25,313 bases of DNA from an uncultured Oscillospiraceae bacterium. GTDB taxonomy: Bacteria > Bacillota > Clostridia > Oscillospirales > Acutalibacteraceae. Below the pieces are notes generated by a model. It ran no database searches. It was not told where the DNA came from and worked only from the letters and a program-made list of their open reading frames with translations. The DNA is taken from NCBI GenBank assembly GCA_900546895.1, contig UREO01000007.1, forward strand, positions 1-25,313, in the 5' to 3' direction. Positions 1 to 6,815 of this stretch are shown here, in pieces. Made by a program: the position numbers and the translations under genes. Positions within the stretch are counted from its first letter, which is position 1; each line of letters opens with the position of its first letter.

Positions 1-88
1 TTTCCGTCCGATCCGGCTTTTGTTTTACATTTTTTACGATTATCTCTTTTAATCCAATCAGTTTTTCGATAGAATGAGTACAGAGCAT
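1..88 (-). CDS. Partial transposase N-terminus (ISL3-like), runs off the window edge
   Basis: Only the first 29 codons are present. The frame starts with ATG at 88 preceded by GGAGG eight bases upstream. It reads MLCTHSIEKLIGLKEIIVKN and continues KQKPDRTE, which resembles the opening of ISL3-family transposases (a short helix with IEKLLGL-like and IIVK-like motifs before the zinc-finger region). An in-frame ATG upstream near 127 is possible but lacks such a ribosome site. The catalytic DDE domain is not visible, so the product is inferred from the N-terminus together with the nearby IS-like terminus. Confidence 0.4.
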   Translation of the reverse strand, partial: MLCTHSIEKLIGLKEIIVKNVKQKPDRTE

Positions 89-214
89 TTCGATGACCTC
101 CATAATGGTGATGTTCACAATTTCCATTTTAAAGGTTTTTCATCGAATATGCTCTGTTTTTTTACTCTTTTTTTCAAAGCTCTATTCTTTACCCCAACAT
201 TTATTATAGAGCCC
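1..214 (-). mobile_element. Truncated end of an ISL3-like insertion sequence
   Basis: Read on the minus strand, the element begins near 214 with GGGCTCTATAATAAATGTTG, which resembles the GGCTCT-type terminal inverted repeats of ISL3-family elements. About 126 bases inside this end a reading frame opens with a good ribosome site and runs off the window. The other inverted repeat and the target duplication lie outside the window, so the family call and exact boundary rest on the terminus and on 29 residues only. Confidence 0.45.
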
Positions 215-276
215 TATAATATAGCATTTCGATTTCAACGGCGATTCTCCGAGTAAAATTAGTTATTCGCCGTCGA

Positions 277-615
277 TTACTGCATGGACTGACATTCCTG
301 TACGCATTTTCTGCATTCTGCAGCGCATTTCGCACAGTGATCATCTTTAAATGCTCCGCATTCCTGAGCGCACTCATTACAAATCGTCGCGCATAGTTTG
401 CATAATTCCATAGCATGGCAGGAATCTGCCGCCATAAAGGATGATGTTTCTTTACAGATACAAGCACATTCATGAAGTTTGGCAATGCACTTCTTTCTAT
501 TTGCTACGTCGGGTTCGTCAAGGCACATTTTCATACATTCCAAACATGCCTGTGCGCATTTGTTGCATTCGTCAATGCAGGTTTGATTTTTATTATTCAT
601 ATTTACAATCCCCAT
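277..615 (-). CDS. Four-helix-bundle copper-storage-like protein (DUF326/Csp type)
   Basis: This 112-residue protein contains 21 cysteines, mostly in CxxC and CxxxC spacing along predicted amphipathic helices (for example CNKCAQACLECMKMC and CATICNECAQEC). That pattern is typical of the DUF326/Csp copper-storage family, whose four-helix bundles line their core with Cys thiolates binding many Cu(I) ions. No signal peptide or Tat motif is seen, so it resembles the cytosolic Csp3 type. The start at 615 is supported by AGGAG six bases upstream; an internal Met at residue 6 is an alternative. It lies 76 bases downstream of another Cys-motif gene on the same strand and may be co-transcribed with it. 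Metal identity is inferred from the family. Confidence 0.8.
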   Translation of the reverse strand: MGIVNMNNKNQTCIDECNKCAQACLECMKMCLDEPDVANRKKCIAKLHECACICKETSSFMAADSCHAMELCKLCATICNECAQECGAFKDDHCAKCAAECRKCVQECQSMQ

Positions 616-691
616 AACTAACTCCTATAGATTTTATTTCTACTATTATTTCAGAGAAGTTAAAATTTATGCGGGATCCGATAGCCGTTCT

Positions 692-940
692 CTATTCCTG
701 CCACTCGTAAATAGCAAGGATACGCGGGGTGAACTCATGGAAACGATGCGTTTCATTTGTAAGCGAAACGAGAAAATGACCCTCGGCACGATATACGCCG
801 CTGGTGTAAAGATGCGCTTCGGCATCGCTTGACCGGCAAGCTCCGCAGTTTGCACAGCTGCATGCGTCCGGGTTTTCAAATTCCACCCAAACCGGTTTTC
901 CGTTATAATCTGTTAAGTTTCGAATAATTTTTCCCTTCAT
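692..940 (-). CDS. Small hypothetical protein with a CxCxxCxxC motif
   Basis: About 82 residues starting MKGKIIRNLTDYNGKPVWVE. The start at 940 is chosen because AGGTG lies at a normal distance upstream; ATGs further upstream are too close to it or have no ribosome site. Residues about 26-35 carry DACSCANCGAC, a compact four-cysteine cluster that could hold zinc or another soft metal. I do not recognise the family and assign no function. A well-formed promoter (986-962) precedes it, and the copper-storage-like gene follows 76 bases downstream, so a shared role in metal handling is a guess from context only. Confidence 0.6.
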   Translation of the reverse strand: MKGKIIRNLTDYNGKPVWVEFENPDACSCANCGACRSSDAEAHLYTSGVYRAEGHFLVSLTNETHRFHEFTPRILAIYEWQE

Positions 941-961
941 AATCATCACCTGCTTTATTTT

Positions 962-991
962 ATTATACTTCACTTTATCCTGATTGTACAA
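962..991 (-). promoter_or_regulatory. Sigma-A promoter for the CxCxxCxxC gene
   Basis: On the minus strand, TTGTAC (991-986) and TATAAT (967-962) are separated by 18 bases. The -10 lies about 22 bases upstream of the chosen ATG at 940. Confidence 0.55.
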
Positions 992-1075
992 TCATATTCT
1001 TCCCGAATAGCCGGAACACTGCTATAAACAGCTTCATAGACAAATCTGCATGGAATTAATTGGTGAATTTTTTTC

Positions 1076-1104
1076 TTGAAAATCATTAACCATTCTGCTA
1101 TAAT
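1076..1104 (+). promoter_or_regulatory. Sigma-A promoter of a candidate small RNA
   Basis: TTGAAA (1076-1081), a spacer of exactly 17 bases and a perfect TATAAT (1099-1104). No plausible protein-coding frame follows, only a structured stretch ending in a terminator about 120 bases later. Confidence 0.75.
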
Positions 1105-1110
1105 ACAATT

Positions 1111-1231
1111 AAAATTGAGCTTTTATAATTATGGGGGATAGGTTTGTGCACGAATCTATAATACAATAATTAGCTCAATTCTATTTGGGACACCCTCTCA
1201 ACCACCTTTTGGCGGCTGGGAGGGCTTTTTT
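1111..1231 (+). ncRNA. Candidate structured small RNA, about 120 nt
   Basis: Transcription from the promoter at 1076-1104 should begin near 1111. The predicted RNA folds into an outer stem of 9 pairs (AATTGAGCT 1113-1121 with AGCTCAATT 1172-1180). Inside it is a hairpin (ATAGGTTTG 1138-1146 with CGAATCTAT 1151-1159, loop TGCA), with two asymmetric AU/G-rich internal strands (1122-1137 and 1160-1171) exposed between. A GC-rich terminator hairpin with a T run closes it at 1231. I do not recognise it as 6S, SRP, tmRNA or a riboswitch class that I know. With no gene in the same orientation just downstream it looks like a trans-acting RNA rather than a leader. Confidence 0.6.
1193..1231 (+). terminator. 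Intrinsic terminator of the candidate small RNA
   Basis: CCCTCTCAACCACC and GGCGGCTGGGAGGG form a stem with a TTTT loop (two A-C mismatches and one G-U pair), followed by CTTTTTT. Confidence 0.7.
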
Positions 1232-1270
1232 ATCCGTAAGGTTTGTTATGATAAGAATAACCTCATTACA

Positions 1271-1311
1271 AAAAACTGCCTCCAAACAACAATCATCGTT
1301 TGGAGGCAGCC
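1271..1311 (-). terminator. Intrinsic terminator downstream of the rpsD unit
   Basis: CTGCCTCCAAAC (1276-1287) and GTTTGGAGGCAG (1298-1309) are a perfect 12-base inverted repeat. Read on the minus strand it is followed by TTTTTT, so it ends transcripts from the minus-strand gene that stops at 1369. On the plus strand the following CCTTTTATT is weaker. Confidence 0.8.
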
Positions 1312-1368
1312 TTTTATTGAGAATCATTCTATTTACAGCTCGCTTTTTGAATTCGCCGCGGGCCTTTT

Positions 1369-2028
1369 TCAAACCAGACAGCCGGCCCTGATATTGAGCC
1401 AGTTAAGAAACAAATATTTCGCAAAGGGCTCCGTTTTGAACCGGCGGCATAATTCATCCAATTGAGAATAGGTGTATCCGAATTCCTCCTGAAACAGTTC
1501 TTCACACCAGACCTGCTCTTTCAGATAAAAGACAACCTTTTCCACGTCGGAGAAAACGCTCAGGCTGAACAGGACGTCCTGATGTTCCCAGTAGCGGTTG
1601 AAATGGTCGCAGAAGCAGCCCAAAGCAGCCCATTGCGTTTCTGCGGAACGACGCCATACGGCGCTCAGTTCATAAACAAAGCCGCTCATAGCCAGTCGGT
1701 GTGGAGAGTCGGATCTTCGGATCGTTTCCAGAAGCTCCGGGGAAGACTGAACCGGGGTCATCAGTCGGCCGTTTTCGGGATGAAGGACATAGTAACATAC
1801 GGTGGGGAGAAAGACGTATTGCACAAAACCCAGCACCGATTCGATACCGGGATGGCAAACCCAGTTACTGTCCAGCAGGAGACACTGCCTATCCACCGCG
1901 CAGGCATTGACAAAAACGGGAGTTTCCAGTTGCTCCGGTGGGACGAAAAGGTTGTTCCAAACGTCCTGTTTTCCTAAAGTCCATTCCCAATATCCGGGCT
2001 GACAATATTTGCAGGGAGGGCCGGGCAT
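1369..2028 (-). CDS. Hypothetical protein of 219 residues downstream of rpsD
   Basis: The frame starts 5 bases after the rpsD stop with a ribosome site (GAGGTAA) inside the end of rpsD, so it is very probably co-transcribed with it and stops just before a strong terminator. The protein opens with a CxxC pair (PGPPCKYCQPGYWEW), is rich in Trp, Tyr, Phe and Cys, and is predicted mostly helical, with no signal peptide or clear membrane segment. I do not recognise the family. Its N-terminal CxxC and acidic, aromatic composition would suit a small intracellular, possibly metal-binding protein, but no function can be assigned. Confidence 0.65.
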   Translation of the reverse strand: MPGPPCKYCQPGYWEWTLGKQDVWNNLFVPPEQLETPVFVNACAVDRQCLLLDSNWVCHPGIESVLGFVQYVFLPTVCYYVLHPENGRLMTPVQSSPELLETIRRSDSPHRLAMSGFVYELSAVWRRSAETQWAALGCFCDHFNRYWEHQDVLFSLSVFSDVEKVVFYLKEQVWCEELFQEEFGYTYSQLDELCRRFKTEPFAKYLFLNWLNIRAGCLV

Positions 2029-2033
2029 GGCGG

Positions 2034-2627
2034 TTACCTCGAGTAGTGCTCGACGACCAGCTGATCGTCGATTTCTACGGGGATTTCGTCCCGGAGGGGC
2101 AGGCGGAGAAGTGTGCCGCTGAAAGCGTTGAAATCGCGTGTCACATAAGGCACGGCAAACCCCTTTCCCTCCAAAAAATTAGCGCGGAACGCTTCGTTGC
2201 TTCTGGATTTTTCACGAAGGGAAACCACGTCGCCCGGCTGAATCGTATAGGATGGAATTGTAATTTTTTGACCGTTTACCAGAATATGGCCGTGCGTTAC
2301 CTGCTGGCGCGCCAGACGGATGGAATTGGCGAAGCCGATCCGGTACACCATATTGTCCAGACGGCGTTCCAGCGTTTGCAGCAGAGCGTCGCCTGTTTTT
2401 CCCGGAGCCCTTTCCGCCGCGGAATAATAACGCACCATCTGCTTTTCCAGAATTCCGAAGTATGCCTTAACTTTTTGCTTTTCGATCAGCTGCAGGCCGT
2501 ATTCCGAAACCTTCCTTCTCTTACTGAAGGCCGGTGCGTTTGCCCTCTTCATCGCCTTTGGGTGTCCGCAGATATTTACCCCCAAATGTCTGCATTCCTT
2601 GAAACGGGGGCCTCTTCTTGTTGCCAT
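2034..2627 (-). CDS. rpsD: 30S ribosomal protein S4
   Basis: This 197-residue protein matches S4 over its full length. It has an N-terminal basic domain (GPRFKECRHLG), the central helical region and the S4 RNA-binding fold (LERRLDNMVYRIGFANSIRL, then ARQQVTHGHILVNGQKI), ending VEIDDQLVVEHYSR. S4 nucleates 30S assembly on 16S rRNA and in many bacteria represses its own synthesis. The gene stands alone, away from rpsM, rpsK, rpoA and rplQ, as in Bacillus. Cys12 and Cys20 are present but the full four-cysteine zinc ribbon of the C+ form is not, so it is closer to the zinc-free C- form; some Clostridia carry both. The ribosome site AAGGAG lies about 10 bases before the ATG. Confidence 0.97.
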   Translation of the reverse strand: MATRRGPRFKECRHLGVNICGHPKAMKRANAPAFSKRRKVSEYGLQLIEKQKVKAYFGILEKQMVRYYSAAERAPGKTGDALLQTLERRLDNMVYRIGFANSIRLARQQVTHGHILVNGQKITIPSYTIQPGDVVSLREKSRSNEAFRANFLEGKGFAVPYVTRDFNAFSGTLLRLPLRDEIPVEIDDQLVVEHYSR

Positions 2628-2723
2628 TCTTGTTCGTCTCCTTTATCTGTTTCATTTTCTGTTGCCTCCAAACGAGTTAGTTACATCTAACTACAGGGCC
2701 ACATAACATATTTTTACGAAGTT

Positions 2724-2752
2724 ATTATAACAGATTTGTAAAATCATGGCAA
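2724..2752 (-). promoter_or_regulatory. Sigma-A promoter of rpsD
   Basis: On the minus strand TTGCCA (2752-2747), a 17-base spacer and TATAAT (2729-2724) give a near-consensus promoter. The predicted leader of about 90 bases contains a small hairpin (GTTAG/CTAAC) and an extra ribosome site (GGAGG) before an overlapping short frame. S4 autoregulation through such leaders is known in Bacillus, but no specific fold is shown here. Confidence 0.75.
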
Positions 2753-2809
2753 GGCATAAAAACAAAAGAAGCACGGAAATGGTTTTCTGATGCGGATCAA
2801 TAATAACAA

Positions 2810-2845
2810 AGAAGCCTGCCGCTGTGCTTGGCGGCAGGCCTCATT
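2810..2845 (-). terminator. Terminator after the MFS transporter gene
   Basis: GCCTGCCGC (2814-2822) and GCGGCAGGC (2831-2839) form a 9-pair stem between the transporter stop at 2891 and the rpsD promoter. On the minus strand it is followed by the T-rich TTCTTTGTTATT; on the plus strand by TCATTTTTC. Confidence 0.65.
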
Positions 2846-2890
2846 TTTCGGAGCGTTTGTTGAGCAAGGGTTGCAGAGTTTTTATCAAGC

Positions 2891-4147
2891 TCAGGCAGTC
2901 AAGATGCTCCCCGCTTTCTTTTCGTCCTTTTTGACAATCCGGAACAGAACGAAAGCAAAGACACAGCAAAGAGCGGCCATTACTAAGGCATAGACAAACA
3001 TCATGTTATAGCCCGCTTTGCCGGGGTTCTTGTCCATCCAGCTGCCGATCATGGTATACATGAAAATGTCGGGGGAATAGCCCAGAAAAGATACGAAGCC
3101 GGAAACACGGCCGGTGGAATTGACCGGAAGATGTGCGTCGTCGATGATGGCGAAGTACATGGAACGTACAACATAGATGATGAACAGGCCAAAGATGAAG
3201 TTGACAATAACGACGTTCAGCACCGCGGTTGATTCCGGCAGAACCAGGAATCCGAGGAAGGACGCGATGAACAGTACGGCAGAACCGATGATAACCTTGA
3301 TGCGGGAGCCGATCTTATCAGCCAGGAATCCGCCGATGACGCCGCCGATGGCCTGAATGACGTAGCGGAAGGCGCCGAGCATTGTGCCCACGGATTCCGG
3401 AGCACCGTAAACCGTCACACAGTAGGTGTTCAGGTAGCCCAGCATCCCATAAATGCTGTATGCGGTAAAGACGATCGCGCAGATAACCCATACGCGCGGC
3501 AGCTTCATGGCATGCAGCATGCCTTTTGCAATGTCGAGGATGCTCTCGGAGTTTTCTTCCCTTTTTGTGTCTTCAATAAAGAACCAGTTGAGGATACCGA
3601 TAATGATAACGACGATCGCGCAGACACGGATGGCCCACTGTGCGCCCAGAACCTTATCTGCAAAATGATTATAGGCCGCCATCATACCGAATACCAACAG
3701 AGCGTTCATAATGCCGCGAAGGCCTTCCTGAAGGCCGAACAAGCGGCCCTGTTCCTCGCTGGAACCAAGCATACGGGTCGCTTTGATGCACGCCGACCAA
3801 TATGTAATAATGGTGGAAATACCCATTAAAACAAAGATGATGCGGCAGACGTTATAGCCGGGAAACATGGAGAACCAGAGGCCCAGAACACCGGTTATGA
3901 TGAATGAAAAAGTCAGCAGTTTCCTTGCGGAAAATTTATCGGCGATCATACCGCCGACGAAATAGGATAACAGGGCCATTGAAGCATAACCGGACGACAG
4001 AAGACCCATCTGCTCGTTGGTAAGTTGCATTGCGTTTTGAATCTGAACATAGAAGGTTTCACGGATGTACGGTAACTGGAAAATGATGCCTGCACCTGCG
4101 GCAAGCAGCAGGAGAGTGCCGTATTTTTTGATAAATACTTTGTTCAT
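2891..4147 (-). CDS. MFS transporter of the ygc-like locus
   Basis: This 418-residue membrane protein has about 12 hydrophobic segments and a major-facilitator signature between segments 2 and 3 (GGMIADKFSARKLL) and again in the second half (GGFLADKIGSRIKV). The opening FQLPYIRETFY and overall length recall E. coli YqcE-type transporters, which sit beside the ygc genes. It is expected to exchange or import an organic acid or sugar derivative across the cytoplasmic membrane. The ribosome site AGGAGG lies 9 bases before the ATG. The gene is divergent from the flavoprotein operon and begins with the same antitermination leader (4229-4312), tying its expression to the pathway. The substrate cannot be read from the sequence. 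Confidence 0.85.
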   Translation of the reverse strand: MNKVFIKKYGTLLLLAAGAGIIFQLPYIRETFYVQIQNAMQLTNEQMGLLSSGYASMALLSYFVGGMIADKFSARKLLTFSFIITGVLGLWFSMFPGYNVCRIIFVLMGISTIITYWSACIKATRMLGSSEEQGRLFGLQEGLRGIMNALLVFGMMAAYNHFADKVLGAQWAIRVCAIVVIIIGILNWFFIEDTKREENSESILDIAKGMLHAMKLPRVWVICAIVFTAYSIYGMLGYLNTYCVTVYGAPESVGTMLGAFRYVIQAIGGVIGGFLADKIGSRIKVIIGSAVLFIASFLGFLVLPESTAVLNVVIVNFIFGLFIIYVVRSMYFAIIDDAHLPVNSTGRVSGFVSFLGYSPDIFMYTMIGSWMDKNPGKAGYNMMFVYALVMAALCCVFAFVLFRIVKKDEKKAGSILTA

Positions 4148-4228
4148 TTAACATTTCCTCCTCTTTTTTGTTTAGCAGCAGGATGACGAGAGACGCCCTG
4201 AAATTATCTGTGCACAATAATTTTAGAG

Positions 4229-4312
4229 AAAAAAAGAGTAACTTCAACCCATCCGCATGAACGGCGGATCGGTTGAAGCTACTCAATCTCTCAATCTCTC
4301 TGATAGTAACTG
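4229..4312 (-). promoter_or_regulatory. GlpP-type antiterminator/terminator leader A (MFS gene)
   Basis: Read on the minus strand, AGTTAC (4311-4306) can pair with GTAGCT (4282-4277), enclosing a 23-base purine-rich loop with two AGAGA boxes. GTAGCTTCAACC also begins a long terminator stem closing with GGTTGAAGTTAC and followed by seven Ts (4235-4229). The two folds exclude each other. AGTTAC starts exactly 6 bases after the -10 box, so it is at or near the RNA 5' end. The same arrangement recurs at 4430-4505 and 12980-13047. Control by the GlpP-family protein encoded at 12297 is inferred. Confidence 0.75.
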
Positions 4313-4317
4313 ATGAC

Positions 4318-4346
4318 AGTATACAGCAAATATTGCAAGTTGTCAT
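4318..4346 (-). promoter_or_regulatory. Promoter of the MFS gene
   Basis: On the minus strand ATGACA (4346-4341), 17 bases, TATACT (4323-4318). The -10 is identical to that of the other two leaders. Confidence 0.7.
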
Positions 4347-4395
4347 TAAACAAAAACACTAAATAAAATTTAGAAGAACTGGTCAAATTAAACAA

Positions 4396-4424
4396 TTGAC
4401 AAATAAAGTACCAGCCGTTATACT
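4396..4424 (+). promoter_or_regulatory. Promoter of the flavoprotein-Etf operon
   Basis: TTGACA (4396-4401), 17 bases, TATACT (4419-4424). Confidence 0.8.
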
Positions 4425-4429
4425 GAAGT

Positions 4430-4505
4430 CAGTTACCAAAGAGAGTAAGAGAAAGTAACTTTTTAATGGGCGTATACCCATTTGAAAGTTGCTTTCTCTT
4501 TTTTT
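4430..4505 (+). promoter_or_regulatory. GlpP-type antiterminator/terminator leader B (flavoprotein operon)
   Basis: AGTTAC (4431-4436) pairs perfectly with GTAACT (4455-4460) around an 18-base loop with AGAGA, GTA, AGAGA. The alternative is a long terminator stem. AGAGAAAG plus the AACTTT strand pairs with AAAGTT plus CTTTCTCT (4448-4499), with a GC inner stem AATGGG/CCCATT, followed by seven Ts to 4505. A ribosome site and ATG come 37 bases later. The terminator would stop transcription before the operon unless the upstream stem is stabilised. Confidence 0.8.
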
Positions 4506-4542
4506 ATTGGTCAAAATGAGATGAAGAAAAGGAGTAAACAGC

Positions 4543-5994
4543 ATGGCACTAATTGAAAGACAAAGCATCGTGGAAGGCCTGATCCGAATTCTTGGAGAAG
4601 AAAACGTAATCACGGATGAACAGGTTTTAAAAGAAAGCAGCCTCGATCGTTACAGAAAATATGAACAGGTCTGCGAAGTATATACACAGCCGATCCCCGC
4701 GGCAGTTGTTTATGTACACAGCACGGAAGAGGTCGCTGATGTGCTGAAATTCGCAAATGAATATCAGATTAATATTGTGCCGCGTACCGGTCATTCCGCC
4801 ATCGAGGGCGGGCTGGAAACAGCTTTGGAAAACTCGGTTGTTGTCGACGGTTCCCAGATGAACAAGGTCCTGAAGGTGGATCAATACAATATGCAGGTTA
4901 CCTGCCAGTGCGGCGTTCCCTTACAGGACTTGGACGATATGCTCCGTGAGCAGGGCTATACCACCGGACATTCCCCGCAGTCCAAACCTCTGGCACAGAT
5001 GGGCGGCCTGGTAGCAACTCGCAGCATCGGCCAGTTCTCCACTCTGTACGGTGGCATCGAAGACATGGTCGTCGGCCTGGAAGCGGTTTTTCCCAACGGA
5101 AAAATCTGCCGCATCAAGAACGTTCCGCGCCGCTCCGTCGGTCCTGATATCAGAAATATCATCATCGGCAACGAAGGCGCCCTCTGCTACATTACGGAAG
5201 TAACCGTCAAAATATTCAAGTACCGTCCGGAAAACAATCAATTTATGGGTTACACGCTGGACAACATGAAAACCGGCTTTGAAGTGCTTCGTGAAGTGAT
5301 GGTGGAAGGCTACAAGCCGTCCATCGCCCGTCTGTACGACCCCGCCGACGGCGCCATGAGCTTCTCTCATTTCGCCGCTCCCGGAAAATGCGTGCTGATC
5401 TTTACGACGGAAGGCCCTGCGGCAATCGCCGAGGCCACGGCAGCCGGTATCAAAGAAATCGTCGCACGCTATGACGAGTGCGAAGCGGTCGACCCGAAAT
5501 ATATTGAGAAGTGGTTCAGCCACCTGAACTGGGGTCCGGAGCAGATTGCACAGGAGCGCGAGGAAATCAGGGCGACACAGAACATCGGTATCACCACCGA
5601 GGTTTCCGGCTGCTGGGACTGCATTTATGAAATCTATGACACCGCCCGCAGGCGAATTATGGAAGAAGTGCCGGACATCACGCTGATCGGCGGTCATTCC
5701 TCCCACAGCTATATCAACGGCACCAATATGTACTTCGTTTACTATTACAATATCGTCGACTGCCCGCCGGAAGAGGAGATCAACAAATACCACAACCTCA
5801 TCAATCGGATCATCTGCGAACAGGTCGTTCAGTACGGCGGGTCCATCGCTCACCACCATGGCCTCGGCAAAGCCAGAGCGCACTATGTTCATGAAGAGTA
5901 CGGTTCTTCCTTCTATATGCTGGATACCCTCAAGAAGGCGTTCGACCCGAACGGCATCATGAATATGGGAACGCTGATTCCACTCAGAAAATGA
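4543..5994 (+). CDS. ygcU: FAD-binding oxidoreductase, alkyl-DHAP-synthase-like (YgcU-like)
   Basis: A 483-residue flavoprotein of the VAO/PCMH superfamily (FAD_binding_4 plus FAD-oxidase C-terminal domain), almost the same length as E. coli YgcU. The FAD-pyrophosphate loop is PRTGHSAIEGG (residues 80-90), with further FAD contacts around GGLVATRSIGQFSTLYGG. Near the C-terminus AHHHGLGKAR (436-445) matches the His-rich catalytic motif of alkyldihydroxyacetonephosphate synthases. It probably oxidises a hydroxy-acid or polyol-derived substrate and passes electrons to the Etf pair encoded just downstream. Its stop overlaps the EtfB start (ATGA). The ribosome site is AAGGAG before ATG 4543. Transcription starts from the AGAGA-box leader upstream. 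The substrate is unknown. Confidence 0.85.
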   Translation: MALIERQSIVEGLIRILGEENVITDEQVLKESSLDRYRKYEQVCEVYTQPIPAAVVYVHSTEEVADVLKFANEYQINIVPRTGHSAIEGGLETALENSVVVDGSQMNKVLKVDQYNMQVTCQCGVPLQDLDDMLREQGYTTGHSPQSKPLAQMGGLVATRSIGQFSTLYGGIEDMVVGLEAVFPNGKICRIKNVPRRSVGPDIRNIIIGNEGALCYITEVTVKIFKYRPENNQFMGYTLDNMKTGFEVLREVMVEGYKPSIARLYDPADGAMSFSHFAAPGKCVLIFTTEGPAAIAEATAAGIKEIVARYDECEAVDPKYIEKWFSHLNWGPEQIAQEREEIRATQNIGITTEVSGCWDCIYEIYDTARRRIMEEVPDITLIGGHSSHSYINGTNMYFVYYYNIVDCPPEEEINKYHNLINRIICEQVVQYGGSIAHHHGLGKARAHYVHEEYGSSFYMLDTLKKAFDPNGIMNMGTLIPLRK

Positions 5995-6815
5995 TGAAAC
6001 TCTTACTTCCTTTTTCCATTACCCCGGATCTGGAGGCCCTTTCCGAAGAGGATTGGGCCCTCCAGTCCGATTTAAAAGTTGATACGTCGTTCACGCCGCT
6101 GGACTGGAATAGCTTTGATGAAAGTGCGCTGGAAATGAGCCTGAAGCTATCCGACAACGGAGCTGCAGGCTCTTTTTGCTTTTACCGGTGTGCGCTGACC
6201 GTCGGCGGAATGCCCAATGACCGGTTTTTGAAAACGCTTGCCGCGCTGAAATTCGACGAGCTTGTCCGGGTCGACCCCGGGGACGCGGATTTACGGTTCC
6301 GGCCCGAGGTGGTCGCCCGGCTCATTACGGACTTTGCGCAGACACAGGCGCATCCTGATTTTATTCTGATGGGCCGGCAGACACAGGTCGGCGACAACGC
6401 CTGCACACCGCTTCTGACGGCGGAACTGCTGGGGTGGCCTTGCGTAACACAGGTGACTGCGCTGGAGCCGGCGGACGAACAACGCTTGCGCGTTACCGGC
6501 GCGGTTGACGGGGGAACGTCGGTACAGACGGTTTCCGCGCCCTGCGTTCTGAGCATCGGCGACGCTCCGTGCACCTATCTGCGCGTTCCGACGCTGAAGG
6601 ACAAGATGGCCTACGGGAAGAAGCCCATTACCCTGCTGAAGCTGTCAAATTTTCCGGGAGCGGAAGCCCTGCTGTCCAGCCCCAACGCGGAGCTGCGTTC
6701 GCTGGTTCCCATCCGGAAGGAGCGGGAAGGCGTCCTGATCGAGGCGGATACGCCGGAGGAAAAGGCGGAAATTCTGTACCGAGACTATCTGAAAGGCAGG
6801 CTGAATCGCTTATGA
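5991..6815 (+). CDS. ygcR: Electron transfer flavoprotein beta-like subunit (YgcR-like)
   Basis: The 274-residue product shows the EtfB fold: NSFDESALEMSLKLSD corresponds to the conserved N-x-x-D-x-x-ALE segment, DFILMGRQTQVGDNACTPLL to the nucleotide-binding loop, and LLGWPCVTQV to the hallmark ELLGLP-x-VT motif, with a C-terminal arm (TLKDKMAYGKKPI) that normally wraps the alpha subunit. Its first strand departs from canonical EtfB, as expected for the FixA/YgcR branch. The start overlaps the flavoprotein stop and has little ribosome site of its own, so translational coupling is likely. It pairs with the EtfA-like protein encoded next and should carry electrons from one or both FAD oxidases of the operon. 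Confidence 0.88.
   Translation: MMKLLLPFSITPDLEALSEEDWALQSDLKVDTSFTPLDWNSFDESALEMSLKLSDNGAAGSFCFYRCALTVGGMPNDRFLKTLAALKFDELVRVDPGDADLRFRPEVVARLITDFAQTQAHPDFILMGRQTQVGDNACTPLLTAELLGWPCVTQVTALEPADEQRLRVTGAVDGGTSVQTVSAPCVLSIGDAPCTYLRVPTLKDKMAYGKKPITLLKLSNFPGAEALLSSPNAELRSLVPIRKEREGVLIEADTPEEKAEILYRDYLKGRLNRL

Noticed and set aside
1938..2690. 250-codon plus-strand frame across rpsD
   Set aside because: Antisense to ribosomal protein S4; no ribosome site or recognisable domain.
4430..4505. LicT/BglG RAT element, T-box, TRAP or HutP target as explanation of the leaders
   Set aside because: No RAT-type bulged hairpin, no T-box AGGGUGGNACCGCG motif, and too few evenly spaced GAG/UAG triplets for TRAP. 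No such regulator is in the window, while a GlpP-family gene is.
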